In this document: piece by piece, positions 6,115 through 13,285 of the stretch
How the letters are laid out: every line of letters begins with the position of its first letter
Position numbering within the stretch: position 1 is the stretch's first letter
Source of the DNA: Desulfurococcales archaeon
GTDB taxonomy: Archaea > Thermoproteota > Thermoprotei_A > Sulfolobales > Desulfurococcaceae
Assembly: GCA_015522345.1 (NCBI GenBank)
Contig: WAML01000197.1
Coordinates: 1-21,268, forward strand
Reading direction: 5' to 3'
DNA: 21,268 bases
Translations under genes and position numbers: made by a program
The notes under the pieces: model-generated
What the model was told of the DNA's origin: nothing
Databases searched by the model: none
Seen by the model: only the letters and a program-made list of their open reading frames with translations

Positions 6115-7255
6115 TTTGAATAAAAAATTTTTGAAAAACACTATAAACAATTATTATAGGCAGAAAATACTTAGAGAACCCCCTTTACTCCCTATGAGAG
6201 AAATAGCTATACAGCCAATAGACTCGAAGACTTATGTTAGACACTTGAGTTTTCCGTCAATGATAAAATTATATGAATACGTAACGAAGAAGACTCCTCT
6301 ACACCTATACTATTCTGTAGCAGTATACGATAATCCATCAGCCGAAGATATGGAGGCTAAAGGACTAGTTAAAGCAGATATAATGTTTGACATTGATGTA
6401 GACCACTATAGTGGATGTAGTGAAGTAGTTACATTATGTAGTAGATGTGGTTACGTAGACAAGAAAGACTTGAAACAATGTCCTCGATGCGGTTCTAAAG
6501 ACCTAGTGAAAATACCTCAGGTTACTATAGAGTGTTTGAAGAGAGGATGGTTTGATGCATTGAAACTAGTTGATATACTAGAGAACGAGTTTGGAGCAAA
6601 TAAGATAACTGTATCATTCTCTGGTAGTAGAGGATTCCATGTACGTGTAGAAGATGAGCACTTAACTAGACTTGATAGAGATGAGAGAAGAGCAGTAGTA
6701 GAGTACATTAACATGTCTAACCTAGACCTTTCTAGAATAGTACCTAAGATAAAGATTAGGGGGAGAGGAGTTAAAGCAGCATTTTCTAAGGAGAGAGAAT
6801 ATGGTGTTAGAGCCAGGCTTAAAATGCTTGCTACACAACTGCTTGAAGCCGAAGACTATGGAGACTACATACTAGTTGATTACAGAGAACTATCTAGCCT
6901 CATTGATGCAGTAAGAGTTGAAGTAGATACTGTTGTAACAATTGATACTAGTAGATTATCTAGATTCATATACTCTATAAACGGTAAATCAGGGCTAGCT
7001 GTATGTGAATTAGATCCTGATAGAGAATTTAATTATACATACAAAGACTTTAGGATAGTAGATGGAGTAGTTAAAGTAAGGCCTTTATACGATACACCTA
7101 AGCTCATGATACTGGATCAAGAGGTTAAGCTTAGAAAGAATGAGTTAATGAGAGTTGATGCATACATAGGTTTTTATCTAGCGTTGAAGAATTTAGCTAT
7201 AGTAGTTGACTCTAGTGATTTAGAGGTTATAAGGCCTTGTCGACTAAGTACTTGA
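6092..7255 (+). CDS. priS: DNA primase small catalytic subunit PriS
   Basis: PriS is the catalytic subunit of archaeal/eukaryotic primase, working with PriL to start DNA synthesis. The catalytic acidic pair is in MFDIDVDH (D100, D102). A zinc-binding stem follows, with C116, C119, C130 and C133 and a further C109. SFSGSRGFHV (175-184) is the conserved nucleotide-binding segment, and the VEVDTVVTIDTSRLSR region supplies the later conserved Asp and Arg. At 387 residues it is somewhat longer than typical. The ATG at 6092 overlaps pcna by 23 nt; a TTG at 6116, just after the pcna stop, is an alternative start that would remove eight residues. The 3' end overlaps the GINS gene by 19 nt. Confidence 0.95.
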   Translation: MSLQEQSSLNKKFLKNTINNYYRQKILREPPLLPMREIAIQPIDSKTYVRHLSFPSMIKLYEYVTKKTPLHLYYSVAVYDNPSAEDMEAKGLVKADIMFDIDVDHYSGCSEVVTLCSRCGYVDKKDLKQCPRCGSKDLVKIPQVTIECLKRGWFDALKLVDILENEFGANKITVSFSGSRGFHVRVEDEHLTRLDRDERRAVVEYINMSNLDLSRIVPKIKIRGRGVKAAFSKEREYGVRARLKMLATQLLEAEDYGDYILVDYRELSSLIDAVRVEVDTVVTIDTSRLSRFIYSINGKSGLAVCELDPDREFNYTYKDFRIVDGVVKVRPLYDTPKLMILDQEVKLRKNELMRVDAYIGFYLALKNLAIVVDSSDLEVIRPCRLST

Positions 7256-7716
7256 GCTTGTCTAGGAATGAATTAAAGACTCTAGAACTACAGTCTATAG
7301 ACTACGATACAATAAACTCTATCTACAAATACTTGTACCAAACAATAATTGATGTAAGGAAAGCAGGTGGTTATGCAGAGGAATTATTCAAGGAGTATAT
7401 GGAGAAAATGAAGTTTGATGCAGAGACTCTTGTTAGACTAAGGTTTGCGAAGAAAGCTCTTGGAGCTAAGACACCTAGTGAATCCTTTGATAAATGGGTT
7501 ATAGATGGTATTGATAAAGTAATAGAGTTTATAACTAATTATCTAGTGGCAAACTATTTAGTTACACCAGATATGAATATTGTTGTTAAAGCATTAAGGG
7601 ACTTCATCTATAATAATAGAGTGTGGAGAGTCGGGGATATAGGCTCCATGGATTTAACTACAGCTGTATTCTTTTACGCTCTAGGTCTTGTATCTCCAGT
7701 AAAATCTATTCTATAG
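7237..7716 (+). CDS. gins15: GINS complex subunit, GINS15-like
   Basis: GINS is the replication-fork factor that joins MCM helicase and Cdc45/RecJ-like protein in the CMG assembly, and in archaea it is built from GINS15 (Sld5/Psf1-like) and GINS23. This 159-residue protein is helical over about residues 10-120. It ends in a small beta-rich unit, VWRVGDIGSMDLTTAVFFYALGLVSPV, that resembles the B-domain of the family. The location directly after priS matches gins15 in Sulfolobus. The TTG start at 7237 overlaps priS by 19 nt and is preceded by GAGGT at 7223-7227. Sequence similarity in this family is weak, so the call rests on context plus the C-terminal pattern. Confidence 0.78.
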   Translation: MSTKYLSLSRNELKTLELQSIDYDTINSIYKYLYQTIIDVRKAGGYAEELFKEYMEKMKFDAETLVRLRFAKKALGAKTPSESFDKWVIDGIDKVIEFITNYLVANYLVTPDMNIVVKALRDFIYNNRVWRVGDIGSMDLTTAVFFYALGLVSPVKSIL

Positions 7717-7733
7717 ACTATTTCAGTTCCCTA

Positions 7734-7745
7734 AAACTTATAATA
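7734..7745 (+). promoter_or_regulatory. Possible TATA box for the L44e-S27e unit
   Basis: AAAACTTATAAT lies in the 125-nt gap after gins15 and predicts a start near 7765, leaving an unusually long leader of about 75 nt before the L44e GTG codon. Only motif and spacing support it. Confidence 0.4.
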
Positions 7746-7821
7746 TGCTTAGTAAATAACTAGCTATGGTAAGCTTTAATTATCTCTACAGAGTATCCAG
7801 AGAGACTAGCTGTAAAAGTAT

Positions 7822-7840
7822 GTAGTGAGGCTGGCGCTAC
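7822..7840 (+). promoter_or_regulatory. Hairpin immediately upstream of the L44e start codon
   Basis: GTAGTG (7822-7827) can pair with CGCTAC (7835-7840), including one G-U pair, closing a seven-base loop AGGCTGG. The structure ends one base before the GTG start, and its loop holds the best ribosome-binding-like bases. Outer bases CTGTA (7810-7814) and TACAG (7838-7842) offer an alternative pairing. This could be a translational control site for a ribosomal-protein mRNA; regulation is inference. Confidence 0.35.
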
Positions 7841-7841
7841 A

Positions 7842-8129
7842 GTGAAGTTCCCTAAAGTAATTGTGACATACTGTCCTAGATGCCGTACTCATACAGAACA
7901 CTCTGTAACTATATACAAACATGGTAAGAGAAGAGCACTGGCTGAAGGCGAGAGACGTTATAGGAGGAAACAAGAGGGCTATGGTAGTAAGAGAAAGCCT
8001 GAGCAAAAGAGATTTGCTAAAGTTACTAAGAAAGTTGTTCTTAAACTTAAGTGCCGTAGATGCGGCTACATAATCCATAGGAGAGGTATTAGGCTTAAGA
8101 AAGTAGAGCTCGTGGAGGTGAGTAGGTAG
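7842..8129 (+). CDS. rpl44e: Large-subunit ribosomal protein L44e (eL42)
   Basis: This is a zinc-ribbon protein of the 50S subunit located near the E site. The 95 residues start MKFPKV and contain YCPRCRTHTEH with C11 and C14, a long basic linker (RRYRRKQEGYGSKRKPEQKR), and CRRCGY with C71 and C74, exactly the family pattern. The GTG start gives the correct N-terminus, although its ribosome-binding site is weak and may lie in a hairpin loop. The stop overlaps the S27e start by one base, so the two ribosomal zinc proteins are translationally coupled. Confidence 0.96.
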   Translation: MKFPKVIVTYCPRCRTHTEHSVTIYKHGKRRALAEGERRYRRKQEGYGSKRKPEQKRFAKVTKKVVLKLKCRRCGYIIHRRGIRLKKVELVEVSR

Positions 8130-8338
8130 TGGTTAAGAAGAGGAAGATACTTATTCCACAGCCTAAGAGCAAGTTCTTGAGAGTTGTATGTAAAGTTTGT
8201 GGTGCAGAAAACATTGTTTTCTCACACGCTACTTTTCCAGCTAGATGTAAAGTATGTGGTACAGTATTAGTTAGGCCGACGGGCGGTAAAGCAGAGATTA
8301 TAAGGGAGCATGCAGAAGTAATTGCTGAACTAGGTTAG
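8129..8338 (+). CDS. rps27e: Small-subunit ribosomal protein S27e (eS27)
   Basis: This is a small zinc-finger protein of the 30S subunit. The 69 residues include LIPQPKSKFLRVVC, then CKVCG (C21, C24) and CKVCG again (C40, C43), followed by the conserved PTGGKA segment. The GTG start at 8129 overlaps the L44e stop by one base, and GTGGAGGTGA at 8112-8121 is a strong ribosome-binding site inside the upstream gene. The L44e-S27e-aIF2-alpha-Nop10 order is widely conserved in crenarchaea. Confidence 0.96.
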   Translation: MVKKRKILIPQPKSKFLRVVCKVCGAENIVFSHATFPARCKVCGTVLVRPTGGKAEIIREHAEVIAELG

Positions 8339-8450
8339 CCACATACTTTTCTTAAAGAAATCACTTATTCGATATACTCTAGTAAACAATACTAATATAT
8401 TCTAAAGCATAGATATTGTCTACAGAACTCATGTTTAGAGGCGGAGGACT

Positions 8451-9254
8451 ATGGTGAAGACTAGGAAAGAACTTCCTAGAGTAGGAGAATACGTTGTTGC
8501 TACAGTAGATAAGATCTTTGACTATGGAGCATATGTAAAACTAGACGAGTATGAGGGATTGGAAGCCTATCTACCGTGGAGTGAAGTATCTACTAGATGG
8601 GTTAGGAATATAAGGGATGTTATAAAGGAGGGCCAGAAAATAGTTGTTAAAGTAATTAGAGTTAATAGGCATAGGAAAACAGTTGATGTAAGTCTAAAGA
8701 AAGTCCCTGATAATGAACGTAGGAAGAAAATGCTTTGGTGGAAGAGATACGTTAAAGCAGCTAAAATAATAGAGCTTGTAGCTGAGAAAATAGGTAAGAC
8801 AGTCGATGAAGCATATAGAGATGTTGTATGGAAGCTGGAAGACTATTATGGAGACCCTATGTTTGGTTTAGAAGAAGCTGTTCTAAGAGGAGAAGAAGCT
8901 TTACGTGAAGCAGGTATACCCAATGAATGGATTAATGCTTTAATGCAGGAGGCTAAAAGGCATATTAGGATAAAGAAAGTTAAGATAAGAGGGCTACTGT
9001 TCCTCAGGAGCCTTAAACCATATGGTGTAGAAGATATACGTAAAATACTACTCTCAATACCTGAGACAGTAGATAGTGTAAGCAAGGACTTGAAGACTAG
9101 AGTATATACTCTTGGTGCACCAAGGTATGTTGTAGAAATAGAGGCTCCAGACTATAAAATAGCTGAAAAAGCCTTAAGTGTTGCTCTAGAACGTGTAGAA
9201 GAATTATCTAAAGAACTAGGTGTTGTAATGAAGTTTGAGCGTGAGAAGAAATGA
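8451..9254 (+). CDS. eif2a: Translation initiation factor 2, alpha subunit
   Basis: aIF2-alpha works with the gamma and beta subunits to bring initiator tRNA to the small ribosomal subunit, and is the archaeal eIF2-alpha. The 267-residue length is standard. Residues 10-83 are an S1-type beta barrel (GEYVVATVDKIFDYGAYVKL ... VSLKKV). A helical domain follows (about 90-175), then a C-terminal alpha/beta domain that binds the gamma subunit (about 175-262). The ATG start has GGCGGAGGA directly upstream. A 112-nt AT-rich gap after S27e has TATA-like sequence near 8390-8401, so an internal promoter is possible. The gene overlaps nop10 by 4 nt through ATGA. Confidence 0.96.
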   Translation: MVKTRKELPRVGEYVVATVDKIFDYGAYVKLDEYEGLEAYLPWSEVSTRWVRNIRDVIKEGQKIVVKVIRVNRHRKTVDVSLKKVPDNERRKKMLWWKRYVKAAKIIELVAEKIGKTVDEAYRDVVWKLEDYYGDPMFGLEEAVLRGEEALREAGIPNEWINALMQEAKRHIRIKKVKIRGLLFLRSLKPYGVEDIRKILLSIPETVDSVSKDLKTRVYTLGAPRYVVEIEAPDYKIAEKALSVALERVEELSKELGVVMKFEREKK

Positions 9255-9451
9255 AGTGGCTTATGAGGAAATGCGTCCAGTGTGGAAGATATACTTTAAA
9301 TCGAGATAAATGCCCTGTGTGTGGAGGAGAATTAATAGTTCCTCACCCCCCAAGGTTTTCTCCTGAAGACAAGTATCTTGTATACAGGCTTAAGATGAAG
9401 ATAGAGTCTGGTAAACTAGAGTTTAGTGAATTAAAAATATTTGATCCCTAA
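9251..9451 (+). CDS. nop10: H/ACA ribonucleoprotein subunit Nop10
   Basis: Nop10 bridges Cbf5 and L7Ae in H/ACA guide ribonucleoproteins that make pseudouridine in rRNA. The 66-residue protein has the zinc ribbon C8, C11, C21 and C24 and the highly conserved HPPRFSPEDKY stretch (32-42), which together are diagnostic. It starts at the ATGA overlap with aIF2-alpha. In many crenarchaea a PAC2-family gene follows nop10; here the block ends instead and a convergent membrane-protein gene begins 11 nt later. Confidence 0.95.
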   Translation: MKWLMRKCVQCGRYTLNRDKCPVCGGELIVPHPPRFSPEDKYLVYRLKMKIESGKLEFSELKIFDP

Positions 9452-9462
9452 TCTATCATCCT

Positions 9463-11526
9463 CTAATCTATTGTTCTAGTACTTTCCTCGAGTTCTACTT
9501 TGAATAATGCTGTCATCCAATATACTTCATAATCAGCTAGCTCTGTAGGTACTGTATAGAGGTAGGTTAGTGTACCATTTACGAATACTACTCTCTTAGG
9601 CTTCTCTATATCGAGTAAGCGTATAGGTGATGTACTGTATACGTCGTTTATAGCATTATAGCCTAGTTTATTAATTGCTGTAATGAGTAAGCTAAAGAAT
9701 AGTGTTTTCCTCATACCCTCCTTCCAGGCTAGAGATAGTTCGAAGGGATACGTTGCTTTAGTAGGGTCTAGGAGTTCCTCAGGCTTATATCCTGCAAACC
9801 CTATGTACATTAGTATATGGGCTACATCATCTAGTGGAACATACTTTATCTCCTGTTGGCCAGTCCTAGTTGGTATAACTATAGGCCTACCTATATGAGC
9901 TCCTCTAACTCCAAATACTTTACTTTTTTCAACAGTAATTACTTCGCTTAATAATATGTAGATATCTTTTACTCCATATTCTCTAGCAATAGTATTATTT
10001 ATTAGGCCTAGAGCTAGGTATTCGTTGCTCATAAGTATCTTTGATAATAGTATCTGGTTCTTCACAGGCCCATGGTCATCCGCCAGTACATAGATATTGT
10101 CGCTATAACCTACTATCCAGTGGCTCCTACTCCAGTGGGTAAGTAGTACTGCTTTACTAGAGTTTATGTAGTCTAGTGTTAGTAAGAGAGAAGAATTCTT
10201 TGGAGCAGAAATAACTAGTTCTCTAGGTACAGGTCCATAGTATATAGCTGGTTCTGAAGAAGCAATTCTATAGCTTGTAACGCCATTTGCTAGTATAGAT
10301 GCAACTATAATCCATATAGTAGCTGCTAGCAAGAGGTATTTGATCCTCTTTTTAAGCAAGAAAACTACTGTAACAAGTCTCTCTAGACTATAAGCTATCA
10401 AGGGAGAAATACATAGTATTGCTAGTACAGTCAATGATGGATCTACTACAGACAATAGTATTCCAAGTATAAACCCGGTAACAACCATTGTCTCAAGAGG
10501 CTTACTCCATATATTCGATAAATACCCTGCTCTAAGGAATAGTACTAGTGCAAAAGGAGCTAGAACAGCTATAGACATATAGTCTGTCAAAGGCCTGTAT
10601 GGCTTAACGTATATCTCCATAAACCCTGGTATACGTGTAAAGAACGATACTATATACGCTATAGTCAATGAAATAACTATAACCATGGCCGATGAAGAGA
10701 CTCTCCAAACACCCTTATATACATCAACTCTAATTCTCTCTTCAACTCTACTGCTTACCACATAAAGTATTGTTGTCAACAAGAGCATAGAGTATGCTAT
10801 GATGTGATATACTAGAATATACTTGATCCCAAGCAGTAGGTTCAAAGGCATAGTAGCTATAGAGAGTAACACCGTTGTATAGAAGAAAGTCTTTACCCTA
10901 TAATGCCCGCTATAAACTAGTATTAACCCGTAAACTGCTATCATTAGTATAACAATCCATCCACTAGACCATGTAAGCCATGCTAGAACAGCTACAATAG
11001 CTGAAACTATGGATAGTGGAAGAGATTCTCTCTTAATAGCTATTGAGAGTAATAATATGGATAAATACCCTATTGCTAGACCAAGGTATGCTCCATACAT
11101 ATTAGCTTTAAACCAGTAGATAAATGCTGGAGCAAGTACCGTAAGTAAAGAAGCTATTCCAGCTGCAACATGTTCCCTAAATACTAGATAGCCCGTAGTA
11201 TATGCAAACACTACTATTAAAGCACCTAAGACCATAGTTACTAGGTATAGAGAGTCAGTATTAACCCCTAGTTTTACAGCTATAACGTCTAGGAGAACAG
11301 GCATAGAGTATATATCTTTGCCCATTGGAAACCATAGTTGTTTATCCTTCAATACATTTTCTCTAGAGATAAGAGACATGATATGCTTGTGTAGCCAAGG
11401 AGCTTTGTCGTCAAGTACACCTATTATAGAAGGTTCTGTAGATGGTACATAGTATGCAATGTAAATGTATAGTATAATCGATATAATTAATAGAGATGCT
11501 CCAGCTACAGCCTTTAACTTGCTCAT
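9463..11526 (-). CDS. STT3/AglB-like multi-spanning membrane protein with degenerate catalytic motif
   Basis: This 687-residue protein has about a dozen hydrophobic segments in residues 1-410 followed by a soluble C-terminal domain, the layout of oligosaccharyltransferase STT3/AglB, which N-glycosylates S-layer and other exported proteins. HWIVGYSDNIYVLADDHG (469-486) lines up with the family WWDYG...YW...LADN region, and WFPMGKDIYSMPVLLD (65-80) resembles the family's early WFPPG segment. However, the WWDYG position reads HWSRSH (464-469), and I cannot find the usual DxD after the second membrane region (FKANMYGAYLG instead). It is either a very divergent enzyme or a non-catalytic paralogue; other GT-C glycosyltransferases are also possible. 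The ATG has GGTGA upstream (minus strand, near 11537-11541). It converges with nop10. Confidence 0.65.
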   Translation of the reverse strand: MSKLKAVAGASLLIISIILYIYIAYYVPSTEPSIIGVLDDKAPWLHKHIMSLISRENVLKDKQLWFPMGKDIYSMPVLLDVIAVKLGVNTDSLYLVTMVLGALIVVFAYTTGYLVFREHVAAGIASLLTVLAPAFIYWFKANMYGAYLGLAIGYLSILLLSIAIKRESLPLSIVSAIVAVLAWLTWSSGWIVILMIAVYGLILVYSGHYRVKTFFYTTVLLSIATMPLNLLLGIKYILVYHIIAYSMLLLTTILYVVSSRVEERIRVDVYKGVWRVSSSAMVIVISLTIAYIVSFFTRIPGFMEIYVKPYRPLTDYMSIAVLAPFALVLFLRAGYLSNIWSKPLETMVVTGFILGILLSVVDPSLTVLAILCISPLIAYSLERLVTVVFLLKKRIKYLLLAATIWIIVASILANGVTSYRIASSEPAIYYGPVPRELVISAPKNSSLLLTLDYINSSKAVLLTHWSRSHWIVGYSDNIYVLADDHGPVKNQILLSKILMSNEYLALGLINNTIAREYGVKDIYILLSEVITVEKSKVFGVRGAHIGRPIVIPTRTGQQEIKYVPLDDVAHILMYIGFAGYKPEELLDPTKATYPFELSLAWKEGMRKTLFFSLLITAINKLGYNAINDVYSTSPIRLLDIEKPKRVVFVNGTLTYLYTVPTELADYEVYWMTALFKVELEESTRTID

Positions 11527-11580
11527 CTACTTCACCTTAGGGCAACAACTATTACTAGTTTCTAAGCAATAAGTAGTTTT

Positions 11581-11592
11581 AGGAATAAAAGC
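11581..11592 (-). promoter_or_regulatory. Possible TATA box for the STT3-like gene
   Basis: On the minus strand GCTTTTATTCC reads as a TATA-like element about 60 nt before the ATG at 11526 and would start transcription near 11560. The plus strand of the same gap has GTTTAAC near 11611, which could serve the divergent small membrane-protein gene. Confidence 0.35.
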
Positions 11593-11648
11593 TATTTCCT
11601 AGTACCTCGTTTAACACTATCTAGCAGTTAATTGGAGGAGCTAGTGAA

Positions 11649-12056
11649 TTGGTTCGTGGGAAAAGAGTGTATAGGAGTATATTGAGCCACTTCTTCGAGA
11701 GAGAATATGTTACCGATAGGTATAGTAGATATGTTATAGCGTTTCTCTTCCTACTATCACTTATAGTATTAGGGGATTGGTATACTGGTATTAGAATGTA
11801 CTTACTACTACCCGGTGCACAAGGATTCTATTACCTAGGGTTATCAATAGTTACTACAGTAATGATACTATTGTCTCTTGCTGTAGCATACCTACTTCCA
11901 CACTTTGAACCAACACTAAGGCCCAGAGGATTCAGGAGGTCTAGGGAAGAAAGGAGTTTGATGATAATGCTTATAGTTATTATAACAATATTATTCTTAA
12001 TAACAACATCATTGTTTATAATGAGCTTAACTGGTGCTCATGGACAACAGGTTTAG
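11649..12056 (+). CDS. Small three-helix membrane protein of unknown function
   Basis: This 135-residue protein is not recognised. A basic N-terminus (about 1-27) is followed by hydrophobic segments near residues 28-41, 60-83 and 103-127. A basic, Arg-rich cytoplasmic-type loop (GFRRSREERS, 94-103) lies between the last two. By the positive-inside rule the N-terminus and this loop should be cytoplasmic. The TTG start at 11649 is chosen because GGAGGAG (11634-11640) lies 8 nt upstream; the GTG at 11644 is in another frame and soon stops. It is transcribed divergently from the STT3-like gene and convergently to carS. A role with the neighbouring membrane enzymes is conceivable but not shown. 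Confidence 0.7.
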   Translation: MVRGKRVYRSILSHFFEREYVTDRYSRYVIAFLFLLSLIVLGDWYTGIRMYLLLPGAQGFYYLGLSIVTTVMILLSLAVAYLLPHFEPTLRPRGFRRSREERSLMIMLIVIITILFLITTSLFIMSLTGAHGQQV

Positions 12057-12071
12057 GCATATATAAAATAG

Positions 12072-12599
12072 TTACCATGGCCTATCCTTTATTTTCAATA
12101 AATAAGCTATAGTATTTGTAGTTACGTGGAGCACCATTATGAGTGTATATGCTGAAGCAAGAAATGCAGGATCAAGCACTTCTCCTTCTCCCAAGACAGC
12201 ATAGGCTATAGTAGCTCCTATAGCAAAATCTAGTTGGTCTAGAACAGGAAGTGGATCGCCTCTTTTAATACCAAGTCTCCTCTTTACAAAAGACTCTATA
12301 ATATCCCCTAATAGTCCAGCTATAGAGGCTATAAAGGATTTTGTAAAGAATAGTGTATTGTTTAAGTATAGTCCTATAGCTAGTGAGGCTAGGAAGCCAC
12401 CTAAAATACCTGTTGCTAGTCCCTCCCATGTTTTTCCATCGCCTAATAACCTCTTATTATCTATCCATACAATATTCTTGTCTATAGGAGTACCTTTTCC
12501 AATGAAGACAGGCATTGCATTAGATACCATTGGAGCTCCATAGTACTTTAGTATATCTACTAGTATACTAGCATTCAATCCATTCAACACCTTTATCAA
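12072..12599 (-). CDS. carS: CDP-archaeol synthase CarS
   Basis: CarS transfers CMP from CTP to unsaturated archaetidic acid, making the CDP-activated precursor of archaeal ether phospholipids in the membrane. The 175-residue protein shows the family segments SNAMPVFIGKGTPID (26-40), DNKRLLGDGKTWEG (47-60) and VKRRLGIKRGDPLPVLDQLDF (105-125), with about five hydrophobic helices. The start shown is a TTG that overlaps the upstream RecA-like gene by 32 nt; downstream GTG and TTG codons at residues 4, 5 and 8 are alternatives. The overlap implies co-transcription with that ATPase. It converges with the small membrane-protein gene, leaving 15 nt between them. Confidence 0.93.
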   Translation of the reverse strand: MIKVLNGLNASILVDILKYYGAPMVSNAMPVFIGKGTPIDKNIVWIDNKRLLGDGKTWEGLATGILGGFLASLAIGLYLNNTLFFTKSFIASIAGLLGDIIESFVKRRLGIKRGDPLPVLDQLDFAIGATIAYAVLGEGEVLDPAFLASAYTLIMVLHVTTNTIAYLLKIKDRPW

Positions 12600-13224
12600 T
12601 TATACTAAATACTATTTCTTCATTAGAGTGATTCCTTGGCTTCACTATATTAAGTACTCTCCTACCTTCTCTCCTACTAAGTTTAGCTATTACATCAAAC
12701 CAGTACTCTAGTATAGGCATACCGGATGCAACTACTTCTTCAGCATCTTCAACAGCTCTTACTTGAGCTGATGCAAACAATACTCCTTCTCTATCTTCAA
12801 CGATCTTTCTCAACATACCGAGTATTAGACCAAGTACAGTAATTGATTCTTCTTTATATGCTTCAAGTCTGTAGAGAGCATTAATACTATCAACTATAAT
12901 GTATCTAATATTTTCGAGAAACGGTAGATAGATTGTTGTAAGCTCTAATTGCTCATTAAAATCACTTACTTCAGAAAACAATACATTACTATAGTCTTCA
13001 ATATAATTGGTTATTCTAGCTTGATACAAACTACCTTCTGTACTTATGAATAATACTTTTTCTCCACTCAAGGAGATATTTCTAGCTATATGAAGTAGTA
13101 TACTTGTTTTACCGGTAGCTGCTTCACCGTAGACTAGGAAAGCCTTAGAATCATCCTGTAGTAGTTCATCTAGTTTACTACAATTGGTAAAGCTTGTTCT
13201 CTTCATTAAAATCCATCTCTTCAT
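12568..13224 (-). CDS. RecA/RadA-paralogue ATPase (RadB/aRadC/KaiC-like)
   Basis: This is a single-domain RecA-fold ATPase of 218 residues. Walker A is GEAATGKT (33-40), and Walker B is the hydrophobic strand IRYIIVD ending at D112 and followed by SINALYR, as in RadA-type proteins. A later FASAQVRA segment matches the conserved sensor strand after Walker B. It lacks the N-terminal helix-hairpin-helix domain of RadA itself. Crenarchaea carry such RadA paralogues with proposed roles in regulating recombination or repair; the exact one here cannot be named. ATG codons at 13224 and 13206 (residue 7) are both possible, the second having GAGATGG upstream. It is divergent from an RNase H-fold gene. 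Confidence 0.78.
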   Translation of the reverse strand: MKRWILMKRTSFTNCSKLDELLQDDSKAFLVYGEAATGKTSILLHIARNISLSGEKVLFISTEGSLYQARITNYIEDYSNVLFSEVSDFNEQLELTTIYLPFLENIRYIIVDSINALYRLEAYKEESITVLGLILGMLRKIVEDREGVLFASAQVRAVEDAEEVVASGMPILEYWFDVIAKLSRREGRRVLNIVKPRNHSNEEIVFSIIDKGVEWIEC

Positions 13225-13274
13225 AGAGTTCTTAAGGTATATTAGGGGATCTACTTCTATTTGTTTATGGTGTA

Positions 13275-13279
13275 GAGGT
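13275..13279 (+). promoter_or_regulatory. Ribosome-binding site supporting a CTG start at 13286
   Basis: GAGGT lies 6 nt before a CTG codon at 13286. The only other in-frame NTG start is a TTG at 13184, which has no ribosome-binding site and overlaps the divergent gene. A TATA-like GTATATTA near 13237-13244 would suit a start near 13265. Confidence 0.45.
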
Positions 13280-13285
13280 ATAGGG

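Noticed and set aside
7766..7825. Short ATG frame (19 codons) in the leader of the L44e gene
   Set aside because: Low length, no ribosome-binding site and no recognisable peptide; more simply part of a leader.
7806..8078. Minus-strand open frame of 90 codons opposite the L44e gene
   Set aside because: Antisense shadow of a confident ribosomal-protein gene.
9683..9898. Plus-strand open frame inside the STT3-like gene
   Set aside because: Antisense to a continuous 687-codon frame, with no motif or start signal.
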